Positions 8,910 through 18,086 of a stretch of DNA of 64,000 nucleotides are shown here, piece by piece (the stretch's first letter is position 1; every line of letters begins with the position of its first letter). Both the position numbers and the translations under genes were made by a program. Origin of the DNA: Henriciella litoralis (GTDB lineage: Bacteria; Pseudomonadota; Alphaproteobacteria; Caulobacterales; Hyphomonadaceae); NCBI RefSeq assembly GCF_002088935.1, contig NZ_NCSS01000006.1, forward strand, positions 900,407 through 964,406, given 5' to 3'. The notes beneath the pieces are model-generated. The model saw only the letters and a list, made by a program, of their open reading frames with translations, did not search any database and was not told where the DNA came from.

Positions 8910-11900
8910 GCCGCTTTCTCCTCAGCGCTAGCTGATACCAGGCTTTTGCCGCCCGTCAGCTTCCGCACCAGCACATAGAACAATGGTGCGAAGAACAAAC
9001 CCATGATCACAGAAACAGCAAGGCCGCCAAGAACAGCCGTCCCGATCGCTTGCCGTCCTGCCGCACCAGCACCTGAACTCAGCGCAAGTGGCAAGACGCC
9101 AAACCCGAATGCAAAGCTGGTCATCAGGATGGGCCGAAGACGCATACGGACGGCTTCTTCAACCGCTTTCAACGTCTCAATGCCTTGTTTTTCCAGGTTT
9201 CGCGCAAACTCAACGATGAGGATCGCGTTCTTGGAGGCAAGACCGACCGTGGTCAGCAGGGCCACCTGGAAGAAGACATCATTGTCGAGTCCGCGAAGGT
9301 GGGCAGCAAGCACGGCCCCTGCCACGCCAAGCGGCGCTGTCAGAAGCACCGCAACTGGCACAATCCAGCTTTCATAAAGCGCGGCAAGACACAGGAAGAC
9401 GAACAGGATGGACAGGATGTAGAGGAGCGTGGCCTGGTTGCCGGCTTCCTTCTCCTGCTTACTGATACCTGTCCATTCCATATCGATGCCGGGTTGTAGC
9501 TGATCAACCAGCTCTTCCATCCTGGTCATCGCCACACCGGAGCTGACGCCCGGCGCCGGGGAGCCCTGAATATTGAGGGCAGGAAACCCGTTATAGCGTT
9601 GCAGCTGCGGAGACCCGAAAGTCCAGCCTGTGGTAACGAATTCTTCAAGCGGCGCCATCTGGTTCGTCCGGTTGCGAACATACCACTTGCCGAGATCATC
9701 AGGCTGCATCCGGTTATCGGCTTCACCCTGCACATAGACGCGTTTGATGCGTCCACGATCAATGAAATCGTTGACATAGGTGCCACCAAAGGCCGTCGAC
9801 AGCAGGCTCGTGATGCTTGAGGCATCGACGCCGAAAGCCTGCGCTTTCTGGTAGTCGATATCGATGTTGAATTGCGGGCCGTCGGCAAGGCCGTTCGGAC
9901 GCACACCCACCAGCTCAGATTGCTGACTGGCCATTCCCAGCAGCTGCCCCTGAGCCTGGATCAATGCATCATGCCCGACACCGCCAGCGTCCTGAAGAAA
10001 CAGGTCAAAGCCGGACGCGTTACCAAGCTCCTGGATCGGCGGAGGCACGATGGCGAAGATCTGGGCGTCGGTGTTCTGGCTGAAATAGCCGGTCGCGGCG
10101 CCAGCGATGGCAGAGGCGGAATCGCCCGGACCAGTACGCTCTGACCAGTCATTCAACGCGGCGAAGGCAATACCATTGTTCTGCCCGCGTCCGGCAAAAC
10201 TGAAGCCGGCCAGGGTGAAAAGGCCATCCATACTGTCTTCATGCTTGTCAAAATAGTAAGCATTAAGTTCATCCAGGACAGTCTCCGTTCGCTCAAGGCT
10301 GGAGCCAGGCGGCAGCTGGACAAGCGTGATGACGCGGCCCTGGTCTTCCTGTGGCAGGAAGGACGTTGGCAGGCGCACAAAGCCGAATGCTGTGATGGCA
10401 ACAATAACGGCAAAAACGCCAACAAATATCCAGCGGCGGCGCAGAATGCGGTCAACGAGGTTGCCATAGGTCTTGCGCAGGCTGTCAAACCCATTGTTGA
10501 ACCAGACGGCCGGCTTTTCCAGCGGACCCGGTTTCTTGTCGTGCTTCGGCTTTTTCAGAATGGTCGCGCACAGGGCTGGCGAAAGGATGAGCGCGATCAC
10601 CAGAGAGAGCGCCATCGCCGACACAATGGTCACCGAGAACTGCCGGTAGATGAGACCTGCAGAGCCAGGGAAGAAGGCCATCGGAATGAAAACCGCAGAC
10701 AGCACAACCACGATGCCGATAAGAGCCCCCGTGATCTGCCCCATGGATTTTCGGGTCGCTTCTACCGGACCAAGCCCGTCTTCTTCCATCACGCGTTCGA
10801 CGTTCTCGATCACGACAATGGCGTCATCGACGATGAGTCCGATGGCGAGCACCATGGCAAACATGGTGAGCGTGTTGATCGAGAAGCCGAGCGTCAGAAG
10901 AACGACCATCACGCCAAGCAGAACAACCGGTACGGCGACCATCGGAATGAAGGAGGCGCGCAGGCTCTGCAGAAAGACGAAAATGACGAGGAAGACGAGA
11001 ATGACCGCCTCTATCAGCGTCTTCTGGACCTCATGAATCGAGGTCTCGATGAAGGGCGTGGAATCGACCGGGAACGCATAATCGATGCCTTCCGGGAAAT
11101 TCTTGGCGACACGCGCAACTTCTGCCTTCACCGCCTCTGCCGTGTCGAGCGCGTTTGCCCCCGTTGCAAGAGAGACAGCAAAACCCGAAGCCGGATCCCC
11201 GTTGAACTTCGATGAGAACGAGTAAAGTTCGGCACCGAGCTCCACTTCAGCGACATCGCCGAGGCGGACCGAGCCGCCCTGGGATGTCGTGCGCAGAAGC
11301 AGATTACGGAACTCTTCCGGCGTACTGAGCAGTGACTGGAGCGTCACCGTTGCATTGATTTCCTGGCCTTTCACAGCCGGCGAACCGCCGAGCGAACCAG
11401 CCGAAACCTGGGTGTTCTGGGCGCGAATTGCGTTGATGACATCACCCGGCACAAGGTCAAACTGGGTCAGCTTGTCGGGGTCGAGCCAGATGCGCATCGC
11501 ATATTGGGACCCGAACAGCTGGACCTGTCCGACGCCGTCAACGCGGCCGATGGTGTCATACAGGTTGCTGCGGATATAGTCGCCAAGATCGGTCTGATCG
11601 TAGCTGCCATCTGGCGAATAGAGCGCTGTGATCAGCAAAAAGCCCGTGCTGGCCTTGTTGACCTGCACGCCCTGACGCTGCACCGGTTCTGGCAGAAGCG
11701 GCGTCGCGAGCGACAGCTTGTTCTGGACCTGAACCTGAGCGATGTCCGGGTCTGTCCCGGTCTCGAAGGTGAGCGTAATCGAGGCTTCGCCCGATGAACT
11801 GGACGAAGACGAGATATAATCGAGCCCGTCGAGGCCCGTCATCTGCTGCTCGATAACCTGCGTCACCGAGTCCTCAACCGCCTTTGCCGAGGCGCCCGGA

Positions 11901-12046
11901 TAGACGGCCGCCACAGAGATCGTCGTCGGCGCGATATCTGGATATTGCGACACCGGCAGTGACCGGAGCGACATCACCCCCGCCAGCATGATGACGATTG
12001 CAATCACCCAGGCGAAGACTGGGCGGTCAATAAAGAAATTTGCCAT
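8906..12046 (-). CDS. RND multidrug efflux permease (AcrB/MexB type, HAE1)
   Basis: Inner-membrane proton/drug antiporter of 1046 residues, the normal length for AcrB homologues. It begins MANFFIDRPVFAWVIAI and has the proton-relay aspartate pair in GLIVDDAIVVIENV (about residue 407). The periplasmic docking signature GGTYVNDFIDRGRIKRVYVQ and the final transmembrane block with LTTVGLASKNAILIVEFA are present. It lies 12 nt downstream of the membrane-fusion gene and overlaps the outer-membrane factor by 4 nt. Likely exports hydrophobic toxicants or antibiotics; the substrate is not readable from the sequence. Confidence 0.95.
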   Translation of the reverse strand: MANFFIDRPVFAWVIAIVIMLAGVMSLRSLPVSQYPDIAPTTISVAAVYPGASAKAVEDSVTQVIEQQMTGLDGLDYISSSSSSSGEASITLTFETGTDPDIAQVQVQNKLSLATPLLPEPVQRQGVQVNKASTGFLLITALYSPDGSYDQTDLGDYIRSNLYDTIGRVDGVGQVQLFGSQYAMRIWLDPDKLTQFDLVPGDVINAIRAQNTQVSAGSLGGSPAVKGQEINATVTLQSLLSTPEEFRNLLLRTTSQGGSVRLGDVAEVELGAELYSFSSKFNGDPASGFAVSLATGANALDTAEAVKAEVARVAKNFPEGIDYAFPVDSTPFIETSIHEVQKTLIEAVILVFLVIFVFLQSLRASFIPMVAVPVVLLGVMVVLLTLGFSINTLTMFAMVLAIGLIVDDAIVVIENVERVMEEDGLGPVEATRKSMGQITGALIGIVVVLSAVFIPMAFFPGSAGLIYRQFSVTIVSAMALSLVIALILSPALCATILKKPKHDKKPGPLEKPAVWFNNGFDSLRKTYGNLVDRILRRRWIFVGVFAVIVAITAFGFVRLPTSFLPQEDQGRVITLVQLPPGSSLERTETVLDELNAYYFDKHEDSMDGLFTLAGFSFAGRGQNNGIAFAALNDWSERTGPGDSASAIAGAATGYFSQNTDAQIFAIVPPPIQELGNASGFDLFLQDAGGVGHDALIQAQGQLLGMASQQSELVGVRPNGLADGPQFNIDIDYQKAQAFGVDASSITSLLSTAFGGTYVNDFIDRGRIKRVYVQGEADNRMQPDDLGKWYVRNRTNQMAPLEEFVTTGWTFGSPQLQRYNGFPALNIQGSPAPGVSSGVAMTRMEELVDQLQPGIDMEWTGISKQEKEAGNQATLLYILSILFVFLCLAALYESWIVPVAVLLTAPLGVAGAVLAAHLRGLDNDVFFQVALLTTVGLASKNAILIVEFARNLEKQGIETLKAVEEAVRMRLRPILMTSFAFGFGVLPLALSSGAGAAGRQAIGTAVLGGLAVSVIMGLFFAPLFYVLVRKLTGGKSLVSASAEEKAA

Positions 12047-12058
12047 GAGTTCCGCCTA

Positions 12059-13312
12059 CTATTCGGGGGTCGCCGCTGATTGGCCGCCATTCATGGCGGT
12101 CATTTCTGCGTCAGTCTTCTGAATGATGGTTACGGGAGCCCCCGGCCTCAAATTCTGGAAGCCGCTGGTGACCAGTCGGTCGCCGGTTTCAAAGCCGTCC
12201 GTGACGATCCAGTTTGAGCCATTCGATTCCTGCACGGTCAGCTGACGCACAACAGCGGTGTTGTCCGGGCCAACCACGAAAGCCGTTGCGTCGCCCTGCG
12301 GCGTCCGCTGAACAGCGCGCTGTGGAACGACATAGACATTTTCATACGTGCCCGCAGCAAAGTGCGCTTTCATGAACATGCCTGGCAGGATGAGATTATC
12401 CGGGTTCGGGAACTGCGCCCGCACGATGACCGTGCCAGCCTCCATGTCCACGCTGACTTCGGAAAACTCAAGCGTGCCGCGCTCAGGATATTCGGTGCCA
12501 TCCTCAAAATGCAGGGTCACCGGGACCGCTGCGGAGCGACCGGATGTCGGGCCGACTGTGCGGATCTTGTTTTGCGAGACGTCCTGTTTCCATTTCAGCA
12601 CTTCAGCGCTTGAGGCCGTCATGTCGATATAGATCGGATCGAGTTGCAGAACCCGCGCGAGCGAGGTGGGCTGATTGGCCGTGACCAGCGCGCCCTGTGT
12701 GACGTTCGAACGCCCAATCCGGCCCGCAATCGGCGAGCTGACCTTGGTTCGGGCAAGATCAATCCGGGCACGGGAAAGCGCGGCTTTCTGAATGCCGACA
12801 TCGGCTTCAGCCTGCTTCTGGGCGGCGACGGCTTCGTCATAGGATTGCTGGCTGACCGCGTTGATGTCAGCGAGACGCTCAAAGCGTTTGGCGGTTTCGC
12901 CGGCGGTCGCGGCAGCCGCTTCAGCGCGGGCAAGGGCGGCCTGCGCGCTTTGGACGGCAGCGACATATTCGTCAGCATCGATTTGATAAAGCGCCTGCCC
13001 TTCGGAGACCAGTTCGCCTTCCGTGAACAGGCGGCTCTCAATCAGGCCGGTGACCTGTGGGCGGATTTCAGCTTCTGCATAGGGCGTTGCGCGGCCTGGC
13101 AATTCGCGGACGCTGCCGATCGAGGTTGGCTCCACGGTCACGACTTCAACGCGTGCGGCCTGCATACCTGGGGCCTGCTGCTGTTGCTGCGCGCCGGCGT
13201 TGGCAGCCTCATTGCTGCCGCCACAAGCCGATATGCCGAGCAGGCAGATTCCGGAAATCACGGCCGAAACTGTCTGGCGCGAGCCCAGACGGCGGGGAGG
13301 ATGGACGCTCAT
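12059..13312 (-). CDS. RND efflux membrane-fusion protein (AcrA/MexA type)
   Basis: Periplasmic adaptor that links the permease to the outer-membrane channel; 417 residues. The lipoprotein signal ends LLGISAC (Cys30) and is followed by a Gln-rich linker. Then come the barrel-sandwich/biotinyl-lipoyl half motifs (YAEAEIRPQVTGLIESRLF and SPIAGRIGRSNVTQGALV), a coiled-coil hairpin between them, and the beta-barrel. An AGGA site precedes the ATG at 13312 in an A-rich leader. First gene of the pump operon, divergent from the TetR gene 120 nt away, with the inverted-repeat operator between. Confidence 0.94.
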   Translation of the reverse strand: MSVHPPRRLGSRQTVSAVISGICLLGISACGGSNEAANAGAQQQQQAPGMQAARVEVVTVEPTSIGSVRELPGRATPYAEAEIRPQVTGLIESRLFTEGELVSEGQALYQIDADEYVAAVQSAQAALARAEAAAATAGETAKRFERLADINAVSQQSYDEAVAAQKQAEADVGIQKAALSRARIDLARTKVSSPIAGRIGRSNVTQGALVTANQPTSLARVLQLDPIYIDMTASSAEVLKWKQDVSQNKIRTVGPTSGRSAAVPVTLHFEDGTEYPERGTLEFSEVSVDMEAGTVIVRAQFPNPDNLILPGMFMKAHFAAGTYENVYVVPQRAVQRTPQGDATAFVVGPDNTAVVRQLTVQESNGSNWIVTDGFETGDRLVTSGFQNLRPGAPVTIIQKTDAEMTAMNGGQSAATPE

Positions 13313-13369
13313 TTTTTTGTCCTTCTATGTCCAATGCGCACTTTGCGTCTAGCTGGACACGCTTGCTTT

Positions 13370-13385
13370 TAGAATGAACATTCTA
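13370..13385. promoter_or_regulatory. Palindromic operator between efflux operon and TetR gene
   Basis: TAGAATG and CATTCTA form a perfect 7-bp inverted repeat around a 2-nt spacer (AA). It lies midway in the 120-nt divergent intergenic region, 57 nt upstream of the membrane-fusion start and 47 nt upstream of the TetR start. Size and symmetry suit a TetR dimer site. Binding is inferred. Confidence 0.7.
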
Positions 13386-13432
13386 TTTATTGCTGCATTG
13401 CACCAAGTCAAGCACCCCGGAGTATATAACCT

Positions 13433-14050
13433 ATGCAAAATGATGACCCGCTGCTGACCGGCGCCCGCAAAAGACGAACAGCGCGGGTAGACCAGGTCCT
13501 GAACGCGGCGGCAGATTGTTTTGTGGAATGGGGCTTTCACGGGGCCAGCATGTCGAAGATCGCCAAACGGGCAAAGATGAGTGCCGGCCACATCTATCAC
13601 TACTTCGAGAACAAGGAGGCGATCATTGCTGCGATTGTCGACCGGGATTCCGAAGAAGCCGCGGCCCGGTTCGAGGAGTTAAAGGCGGTGCCCCGCCAAG
13701 AAGTCGTCGCGGAAATGATCGCGCGCGTTGAGGAGATGGTGCACACGAAATCCGATGCGTTTCAGTCTGCGCTGAACCTTGAAATCCTTGCCGAATGCAA
13801 GCGCAATCCACAAATCGCGGCGATCGTGCGCAAGCATGACGAGCAGATCCGGGAAATGTTCAACGACATCATCGACGACAAGCTGGGCCTGCCAAATCCC
13901 GATGGCCGAGCCGAATTGCTATTGTGCATGTTTGGCGGCCTCGGCATGCGAATGCTTCAGAATCCAAGCCTCGACCCGGCGACGCTGGTTCCGATGTTCC
14001 GATACATCATGCAAACCGCCCTCTCCGAAAGCCCTTCGCCAGACGCTTGA
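13433..14050 (+). CDS. TetR/AcrR-family repressor of the divergent RND pump
   Basis: 205-residue one-component regulator. The N-terminal helix-turn-helix runs from about 20 to 66 (VLNAAADCFVEWGFHGASM, then AGHIYHYFENKEAII). The C-terminal ligand domain resembles the AcrR group that responds to the drugs its target pump exports. GGAG lies about 10 nt before the ATG. Divergent placement and the shared palindrome at 13370-13385 argue that it represses both itself and the pump operon (inference from context). Confidence 0.9.
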   Translation: MQNDDPLLTGARKRRTARVDQVLNAAADCFVEWGFHGASMSKIAKRAKMSAGHIYHYFENKEAIIAAIVDRDSEEAAARFEELKAVPRQEVVAEMIARVEEMVHTKSDAFQSALNLEILAECKRNPQIAAIVRKHDEQIREMFNDIIDDKLGLPNPDGRAELLLCMFGGLGMRMLQNPSLDPATLVPMFRYIMQTALSESPSPDA

Positions 14051-14109
14051 ACCTTTTTGCGGTTCAGGCGCTGTTGATGTAATGCAATTGGCAAAACGGG
14101 GCTTCATGC

Positions 14110-14718
14110 ATGACGGCATCACGGGACGATCCGCTTGAGAATGTACTTGAGCGGGCGATCAAGGAAATCGACGCAGACGAAGTCACTTTTGGAGATGTGC
14201 TCGAACTGTTTGGCGACAGATCGTTCGGCCCAATCATCGCCCTGCTCGGCCTCCTGACCGTTATTCCCCCGCTTGGCGCCATACCGGGACTGCCTGTTGT
14301 TGTCGGCTTTGTCATCATCCTGTTCAGCGCCCAGATTATCGGCGGCGCGAATCATATCTGGGTCCCGGAATTTATTTCCAAACGGTCCGTCTCCAAGGAA
14401 GATCTGAAAAAAGCCGACAAGAAAGCCAAGCCGTGGCTGAAACGAATAGACCGGCTGATCTCAGAGCGCCTCGACTTTCTGACAGGGCGCTGGGCCATCT
14501 TTCTCGCGGCCGTGATGGTGACGTTTCTCGCGCTGACGATGATCCCGCTGGAATTCGTACCGTTCGCTGTGGCTGTTCCCGGCAGCGCAATTGTCCTGTT
14601 TGGCCTTGCCTTTGTAGCCCGCGACGGCGTGCTGATGCTGTTGGCGTATTCTGTAACGATTGCTGCGATGGCGATGACCATCTTCATGGTACCCTGGGGA
14701 AAAATCCTCGGCGGATAG
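14110..14718 (+). CDS. ExoD-family integral membrane protein
   Basis: 202 residues, matching the exopolysaccharide synthesis ExoD family first described in rhizobia; molecular role unknown. A soluble N-terminus (LENVLERAIKEI, then TFGDVLELFGDRSFGPIIALLGL) is followed by a proline/glycine-rich membrane hairpin (IPPLGAIPGLPVVVGFVI), a lysine-rich cytosolic loop (about 95-118) and two or three further helices ending at the C-terminus. Start at 14110, with ACGGGG 8 nt upstream. It follows the TetR gene by 59 nt on the same strand; co-transcription is possible. Confidence 0.85.
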   Translation: MTASRDDPLENVLERAIKEIDADEVTFGDVLELFGDRSFGPIIALLGLLTVIPPLGAIPGLPVVVGFVIILFSAQIIGGANHIWVPEFISKRSVSKEDLKKADKKAKPWLKRIDRLISERLDFLTGRWAIFLAAVMVTFLALTMIPLEFVPFAVAVPGSAIVLFGLAFVARDGVLMLLAYSVTIAAMAMTIFMVPWGKILGG

Positions 14719-14757
14719 GCGACACAAAATTTCTAGCGCTTCCTCGCATTGGCGATG

Positions 14758-14786
14758 TTGACTTGTCTGCAGACACTCTCGATAAG
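14758..14786 (+). promoter_or_regulatory. Candidate sigma-70-type promoter of the quinohemoprotein operon
   Basis: TTGACT and GATAAG are separated by 17 nt, about 70 nt upstream of the dehydrogenase start. The leader then holds a small hairpin, GCATCT/AGATGC around a 5-nt loop (14814-14830). The 10-mer TCTCGATAAG occurs both here (14777-14786) and again in that hairpin (14817-14826). Confidence 0.5.
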
Positions 14787-14853
14787 TGTAGGCAACTAAC
14801 ATTAAGGCTATAAGCATCTCGATAAGATGCAGGCCGCCCGAGGGAAACACCGC

Positions 14854-16854
14854 ATGAAACTGACTCCGCGACGCGGGCCAAACGCGCCTGCCGACACCAT
14901 AAGCCGATTTTACACCCATTCCCGACTGCTAATGGCGGGGCTTGTGTCTGCGACATTGCTGGCGGCCTGTTCGCAGTCGGCGGACACTGAGGCATCAGAT
15001 GCGGACACCGGCTCGGAAATCGCAGCGGCGCCCGAGACATCTGCACCGACAGACGTGGCTGAACACGTGGTTTCAGGCGAACAGCTTTACGCGCAGCGCT
15101 GCGCGACCTGCCATGACAATCCGGACGCGACCCGCGCACCAGCCAAGGAGTCGCTGGAGGCCATGAGCCAGTCTCAGATCCTCTTCTCAATGACATCCGG
15201 CAAGATGCAGGCGCAGGCCACAGGGCTGAGCCAACCGGAAATGGCCAGTCTCGCGAGCTATCTGTCGCCCGCAGGCGACGAGAACTACACCGTTGCCGAG
15301 GAAACGCGCTGCAAAGATACGAGCATCTCGTTCGACCGCGTGGACGTTGGGCGCTGGGGACCAGACTATGAGAACACCCGTTATTTTGGCCCAGAGCGGA
15401 CATCGCTGACAAAAGACAAGATTGCCTCCCTGGAAGTCGCCTGGAGCTTTGGTCTTCCCGGTACGACAGATGCGCGGGTCTATCCGGTGATCACCGATGA
15501 TACGGTCTTTGTCGGCGCCGCGTCCGGGCATGCCTTTGCCCTCGATAAAGAGACCGGGTGCATCAAGTGGCACAACAGTCTTGGTGTAAATTTGCGCTCC
15601 TCACTCTCGCTCGGCGAGGTGGGTGGTCAGAAAGCGATCCTCTTCCAGGATGGCAACACGATCGTTCACGCGCTTGATGCCCTGAATGGAGAGGTCATCT
15701 GGACCAAAAAAGCCGCCGTCATGCCCCAGAATATGGGCACCGGAAGCCCGATCCAGACCGGCGACCAGATCATCGTGCCGCTGTCGGCGATCGATGTCGC
15801 CGCCGCTGGCGACCCGAATTATGAGTGCTGCAAGGGCCACGGCGCGATTACCTCGCTCGATGCCAATACGGGCGAGCGCTTGTGGGACGCGCACATGACC
15901 GAAAATGCCGAGCCGACGACCATCTCGTCCGCCGGCACACAGCTCTACGGCCCAGCAGGCGCGCCCATCTGGACAACGCCAACCATCGATACCGAGAAGA
16001 ACCGTATCTATTTCGGCACGGGCGAAAATACGTCCGCCCCGGCGACCGACACCAGTGATGCGATCATCGCCCTCGACCTGACGACCGGCGAACGCCTCTG
16101 GGTCTACCAGGCCACTGAACAGGACATGTTCAACATGGCCTGCAGCGGCTTTGGCAAGGACGGCCCGAATTGCCCGACACCCAAAGGACCAGACCTTGAT
16201 TTTGGCGGCGCGGTCTCGCTGGCCCAGCTTGCCGATGGCACCGATGTTATCGTGGCCGGGCAAAAAGCTGGTGTCGTGCATGTCGTGAACGCCGACACAG
16301 GCGAACTGATCTGGAAGACGAAAATCTCCGTCGGCTCAGCGCTCGGTGGTGTCCACTGGGGCCTCGGCGTGGCCAACGGAATGGTGTTCGCGCCTTCTTC
16401 TGATCCGCCCTTCCCGCGCCCCGGTTATTCGCCAAAGGCAGGCCTTTACGCGCTCGATCTTGAGACAGGAGACCTTGCCTGGAGCCGGGCGGCCGAACGG
16501 GGCTGCGAGACCGACATGGCCGCGATGCGCAGTCAGGAAAACAAGTGGCCTGATTGCAGCTTCTTCTACGGCTACTCGGCTGCGCCTGCGATCACAGACG
16601 ATGTCGTCTTCATCGGTGCGCTGGACGGCAAGGTCATGGCCTTCGACACGGAGACCGGTGAGACCGTCTGGACCTACAATACGGTCCGCGAATTCAACGA
16701 CACAACCAATGGCGTTTCTGCCCATGGCGGCGCGATCGACAATGCCGGTCCTGCCATTTCGGGCGACATGCTGTTTGTCCAGTCGGGGTACGCGGCCTTC
16801 AACCAGATGCCGGGCAACGCATTCATCGCATTTCGCCCTTCCGAAGGAGAATAG
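14854..16854 (+). CDS. PQQ-dependent quinohemoprotein dehydrogenase lipoprotein (PVA-dehydrogenase-like)
   Basis: 666 residues, predicted to oxidise an alcohol in the periplasm and pass electrons to haem c. Order: lipoprotein signal (LLAAC, Cys39), cytochrome c domain with haem site CATCH (83-87) and likely Met ligand further on, then an eight-blade PQQ propeller with repeated blade motifs (ALDxETG, GERLW, GEVIW). A vicinal Cys-Cys pair in YECCKGHGAI is typical of PQQ alcohol dehydrogenases. The fusion order and this motif fit polyvinyl-alcohol dehydrogenase relatives, but PVA need not be the substrate. Start at 14854: GAGGGA precedes it and the signal peptide follows. The next gene is 3 nt away and encodes a cytochrome. 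Confidence 0.85.
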   Translation: MKLTPRRGPNAPADTISRFYTHSRLLMAGLVSATLLAACSQSADTEASDADTGSEIAAAPETSAPTDVAEHVVSGEQLYAQRCATCHDNPDATRAPAKESLEAMSQSQILFSMTSGKMQAQATGLSQPEMASLASYLSPAGDENYTVAEETRCKDTSISFDRVDVGRWGPDYENTRYFGPERTSLTKDKIASLEVAWSFGLPGTTDARVYPVITDDTVFVGAASGHAFALDKETGCIKWHNSLGVNLRSSLSLGEVGGQKAILFQDGNTIVHALDALNGEVIWTKKAAVMPQNMGTGSPIQTGDQIIVPLSAIDVAAAGDPNYECCKGHGAITSLDANTGERLWDAHMTENAEPTTISSAGTQLYGPAGAPIWTTPTIDTEKNRIYFGTGENTSAPATDTSDAIIALDLTTGERLWVYQATEQDMFNMACSGFGKDGPNCPTPKGPDLDFGGAVSLAQLADGTDVIVAGQKAGVVHVVNADTGELIWKTKISVGSALGGVHWGLGVANGMVFAPSSDPPFPRPGYSPKAGLYALDLETGDLAWSRAAERGCETDMAAMRSQENKWPDCSFFYGYSAAPAITDDVVFIGALDGKVMAFDTETGETVWTYNTVREFNDTTNGVSAHGGAIDNAGPAISGDMLFVQSGYAAFNQMPGNAFIAFRPSEGE

Positions 16855-16857
16855 TCC

Positions 16858-17346
16858 ATGAACCAGATATTACGCTCAGGCCTTATCGGACTGGCTGCGA
16901 CGGCTCTTTTGACCGTTGGGGCTTGTTCGGGGTCATCTGAAGCCAAAGGCGACGAAGAACCTCAATTCGTTGAAGACATGCACGACTTCATGAATGAGGA
17001 AGTCGACACCCTGGCCGATGAGATCTGGGAAAGACAGGGCTGGGTGCTGACCGCAAAAGGTGAGACCAAGCTCTTCCCGACCGATGATGCCGGCTGGCAG
17101 GCCGTCGTCGATGCCGCTGACGAGATGATGGCCGTCTCAGAAGAGCTCGCCAGCGAGAAATATAGCCTCGGCGAAGCTGACTGGGTGACCTATTCCGAAG
17201 GGCTCGGCGTCGCGGCGCAGCAGGTCAAGGACGCGGCCCTGGTGCGCGATGAGCAAGCCGTGTTCGACGCTGGCGGCCTGATGTACCAGGTGTGCCTCTC
17301 CTGCCATGAACGATTCCGCACCTATGGCGGCTACGAGGCGGAGTAG
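16858..17346 (+). CDS. Lipoprotein c-type cytochrome with C-terminal haem site
   Basis: 162 residues. The lipobox is TVGAC (Cys23). The body is helical and acidic, and a single haem site, CLSCH, lies about 12 residues from the C-terminus, the layout of class II (cytochrome c'-like) four-helix cytochromes. Preceded by AAGGAG. Placed 3 nt after the quinohemoprotein and overlapping the next start by one base, it is the likely electron acceptor or a ligand-sensing partner of the dehydrogenase (inference). Confidence 0.8.
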   Translation: MNQILRSGLIGLAATALLTVGACSGSSEAKGDEEPQFVEDMHDFMNEEVDTLADEIWERQGWVLTAKGETKLFPTDDAGWQAVVDAADEMMAVSEELASEKYSLGEADWVTYSEGLGVAAQQVKDAALVRDEQAVFDAGGLMYQVCLSCHERFRTYGGYEAE

Positions 17347-18086
17347 TGATTGCGGGTGCCGGACATATTGGCCCGCCCGTTCAGGCGCGCTCCCATGTCT
17401 GGCTCACGCTCTCTGCCTGCTTGCTGCTGGCTTTGGCCGCAGCCTTCCCTGCGATCGCGCATGATGTTTCGCAATCAAACGCAAAATATGTCGAGGGCAT
17501 AAGCGGGCCGGCGCCCATCCCTTTCCTCTACCTTGGCGCCAAGCATATGGTGACCGGTCTCGATCACGTCTTCTTCCTGATCGGCGTGGTGTTCTTCCTG
17601 CGCCGGTTCGGCGACATCGTTGCCTATGTTTCCCTGTTCACGCTCGGCCACAGCTTGACGCTGATCCTGGGCGTCCTCGCCAATGTTTCGGTCAACGTCT
17701 ACCTGGTGGACGCGCTGATCGGGCTATCTGTCGTCTACAAGGCGTTTGAGAATATTGGCGGCTTCCAGCGCAGTTTCGGCCGCAGCTTCGATATGCGCGC
17801 CGCCGTCTTCGGCTTTGGCCTGATCCACGGCCTTGGGTTGGCGACCAAGCTTCAGGCGCTTTCGCTGTCTGATGACGGGCTGATCGTCAATCTGCTGGCG
17901 TTCAATGTCGGCGTGGAAATCGGGCAGGTGCTCGTGCTGGTTTGTGTGGTCTGGCTCCTGAATATCTGGCGCCAGTCCCCGCGCTTCGAAACGCATGCCT
18001 GGTACGCCAATCTCGCGCTGATGACCGGCGGATTTGTCCTCATGGGACAGCATCTCGCCGGCTATTTCCTTGAGGGGCGCGTATGA
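17346..18086 (+). CDS. HupE/UreJ-like multi-pass membrane protein
   Basis: 246 residues. A GTG start overlaps the preceding TAG by one base. A cleavable signal (ending AIAHD) precedes about six transmembrane helices carrying His-rich family motifs: GAKHMVTGLDHVFFL, FTLGHSLTL, FGLIHGLGLA and FNVGVEIGQV. HupE/UreJ relatives are linked to nickel or other metal permeation. In this operon, metal supply or assembly of a respiratory component is possible but unproven. It overlaps the next gene by 4 nt (ATGA), which implies coupled expression. Confidence 0.78.
   Translation: MIAGAGHIGPPVQARSHVWLTLSACLLLALAAAFPAIAHDVSQSNAKYVEGISGPAPIPFLYLGAKHMVTGLDHVFFLIGVVFFLRRFGDIVAYVSLFTLGHSLTLILGVLANVSVNVYLVDALIGLSVVYKAFENIGGFQRSFGRSFDMRAAVFGFGLIHGLGLATKLQALSLSDDGLIVNLLAFNVGVEIGQVLVLVCVVWLLNIWRQSPRFETHAWYANLALMTGGFVLMGQHLAGYFLEGRV

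Noticed and set aside
10241-11215. 324-codon frame antisense to the RND permease
   Set aside because: Arg/Asp/His-rich mirror of membrane-protein codons; no family features.
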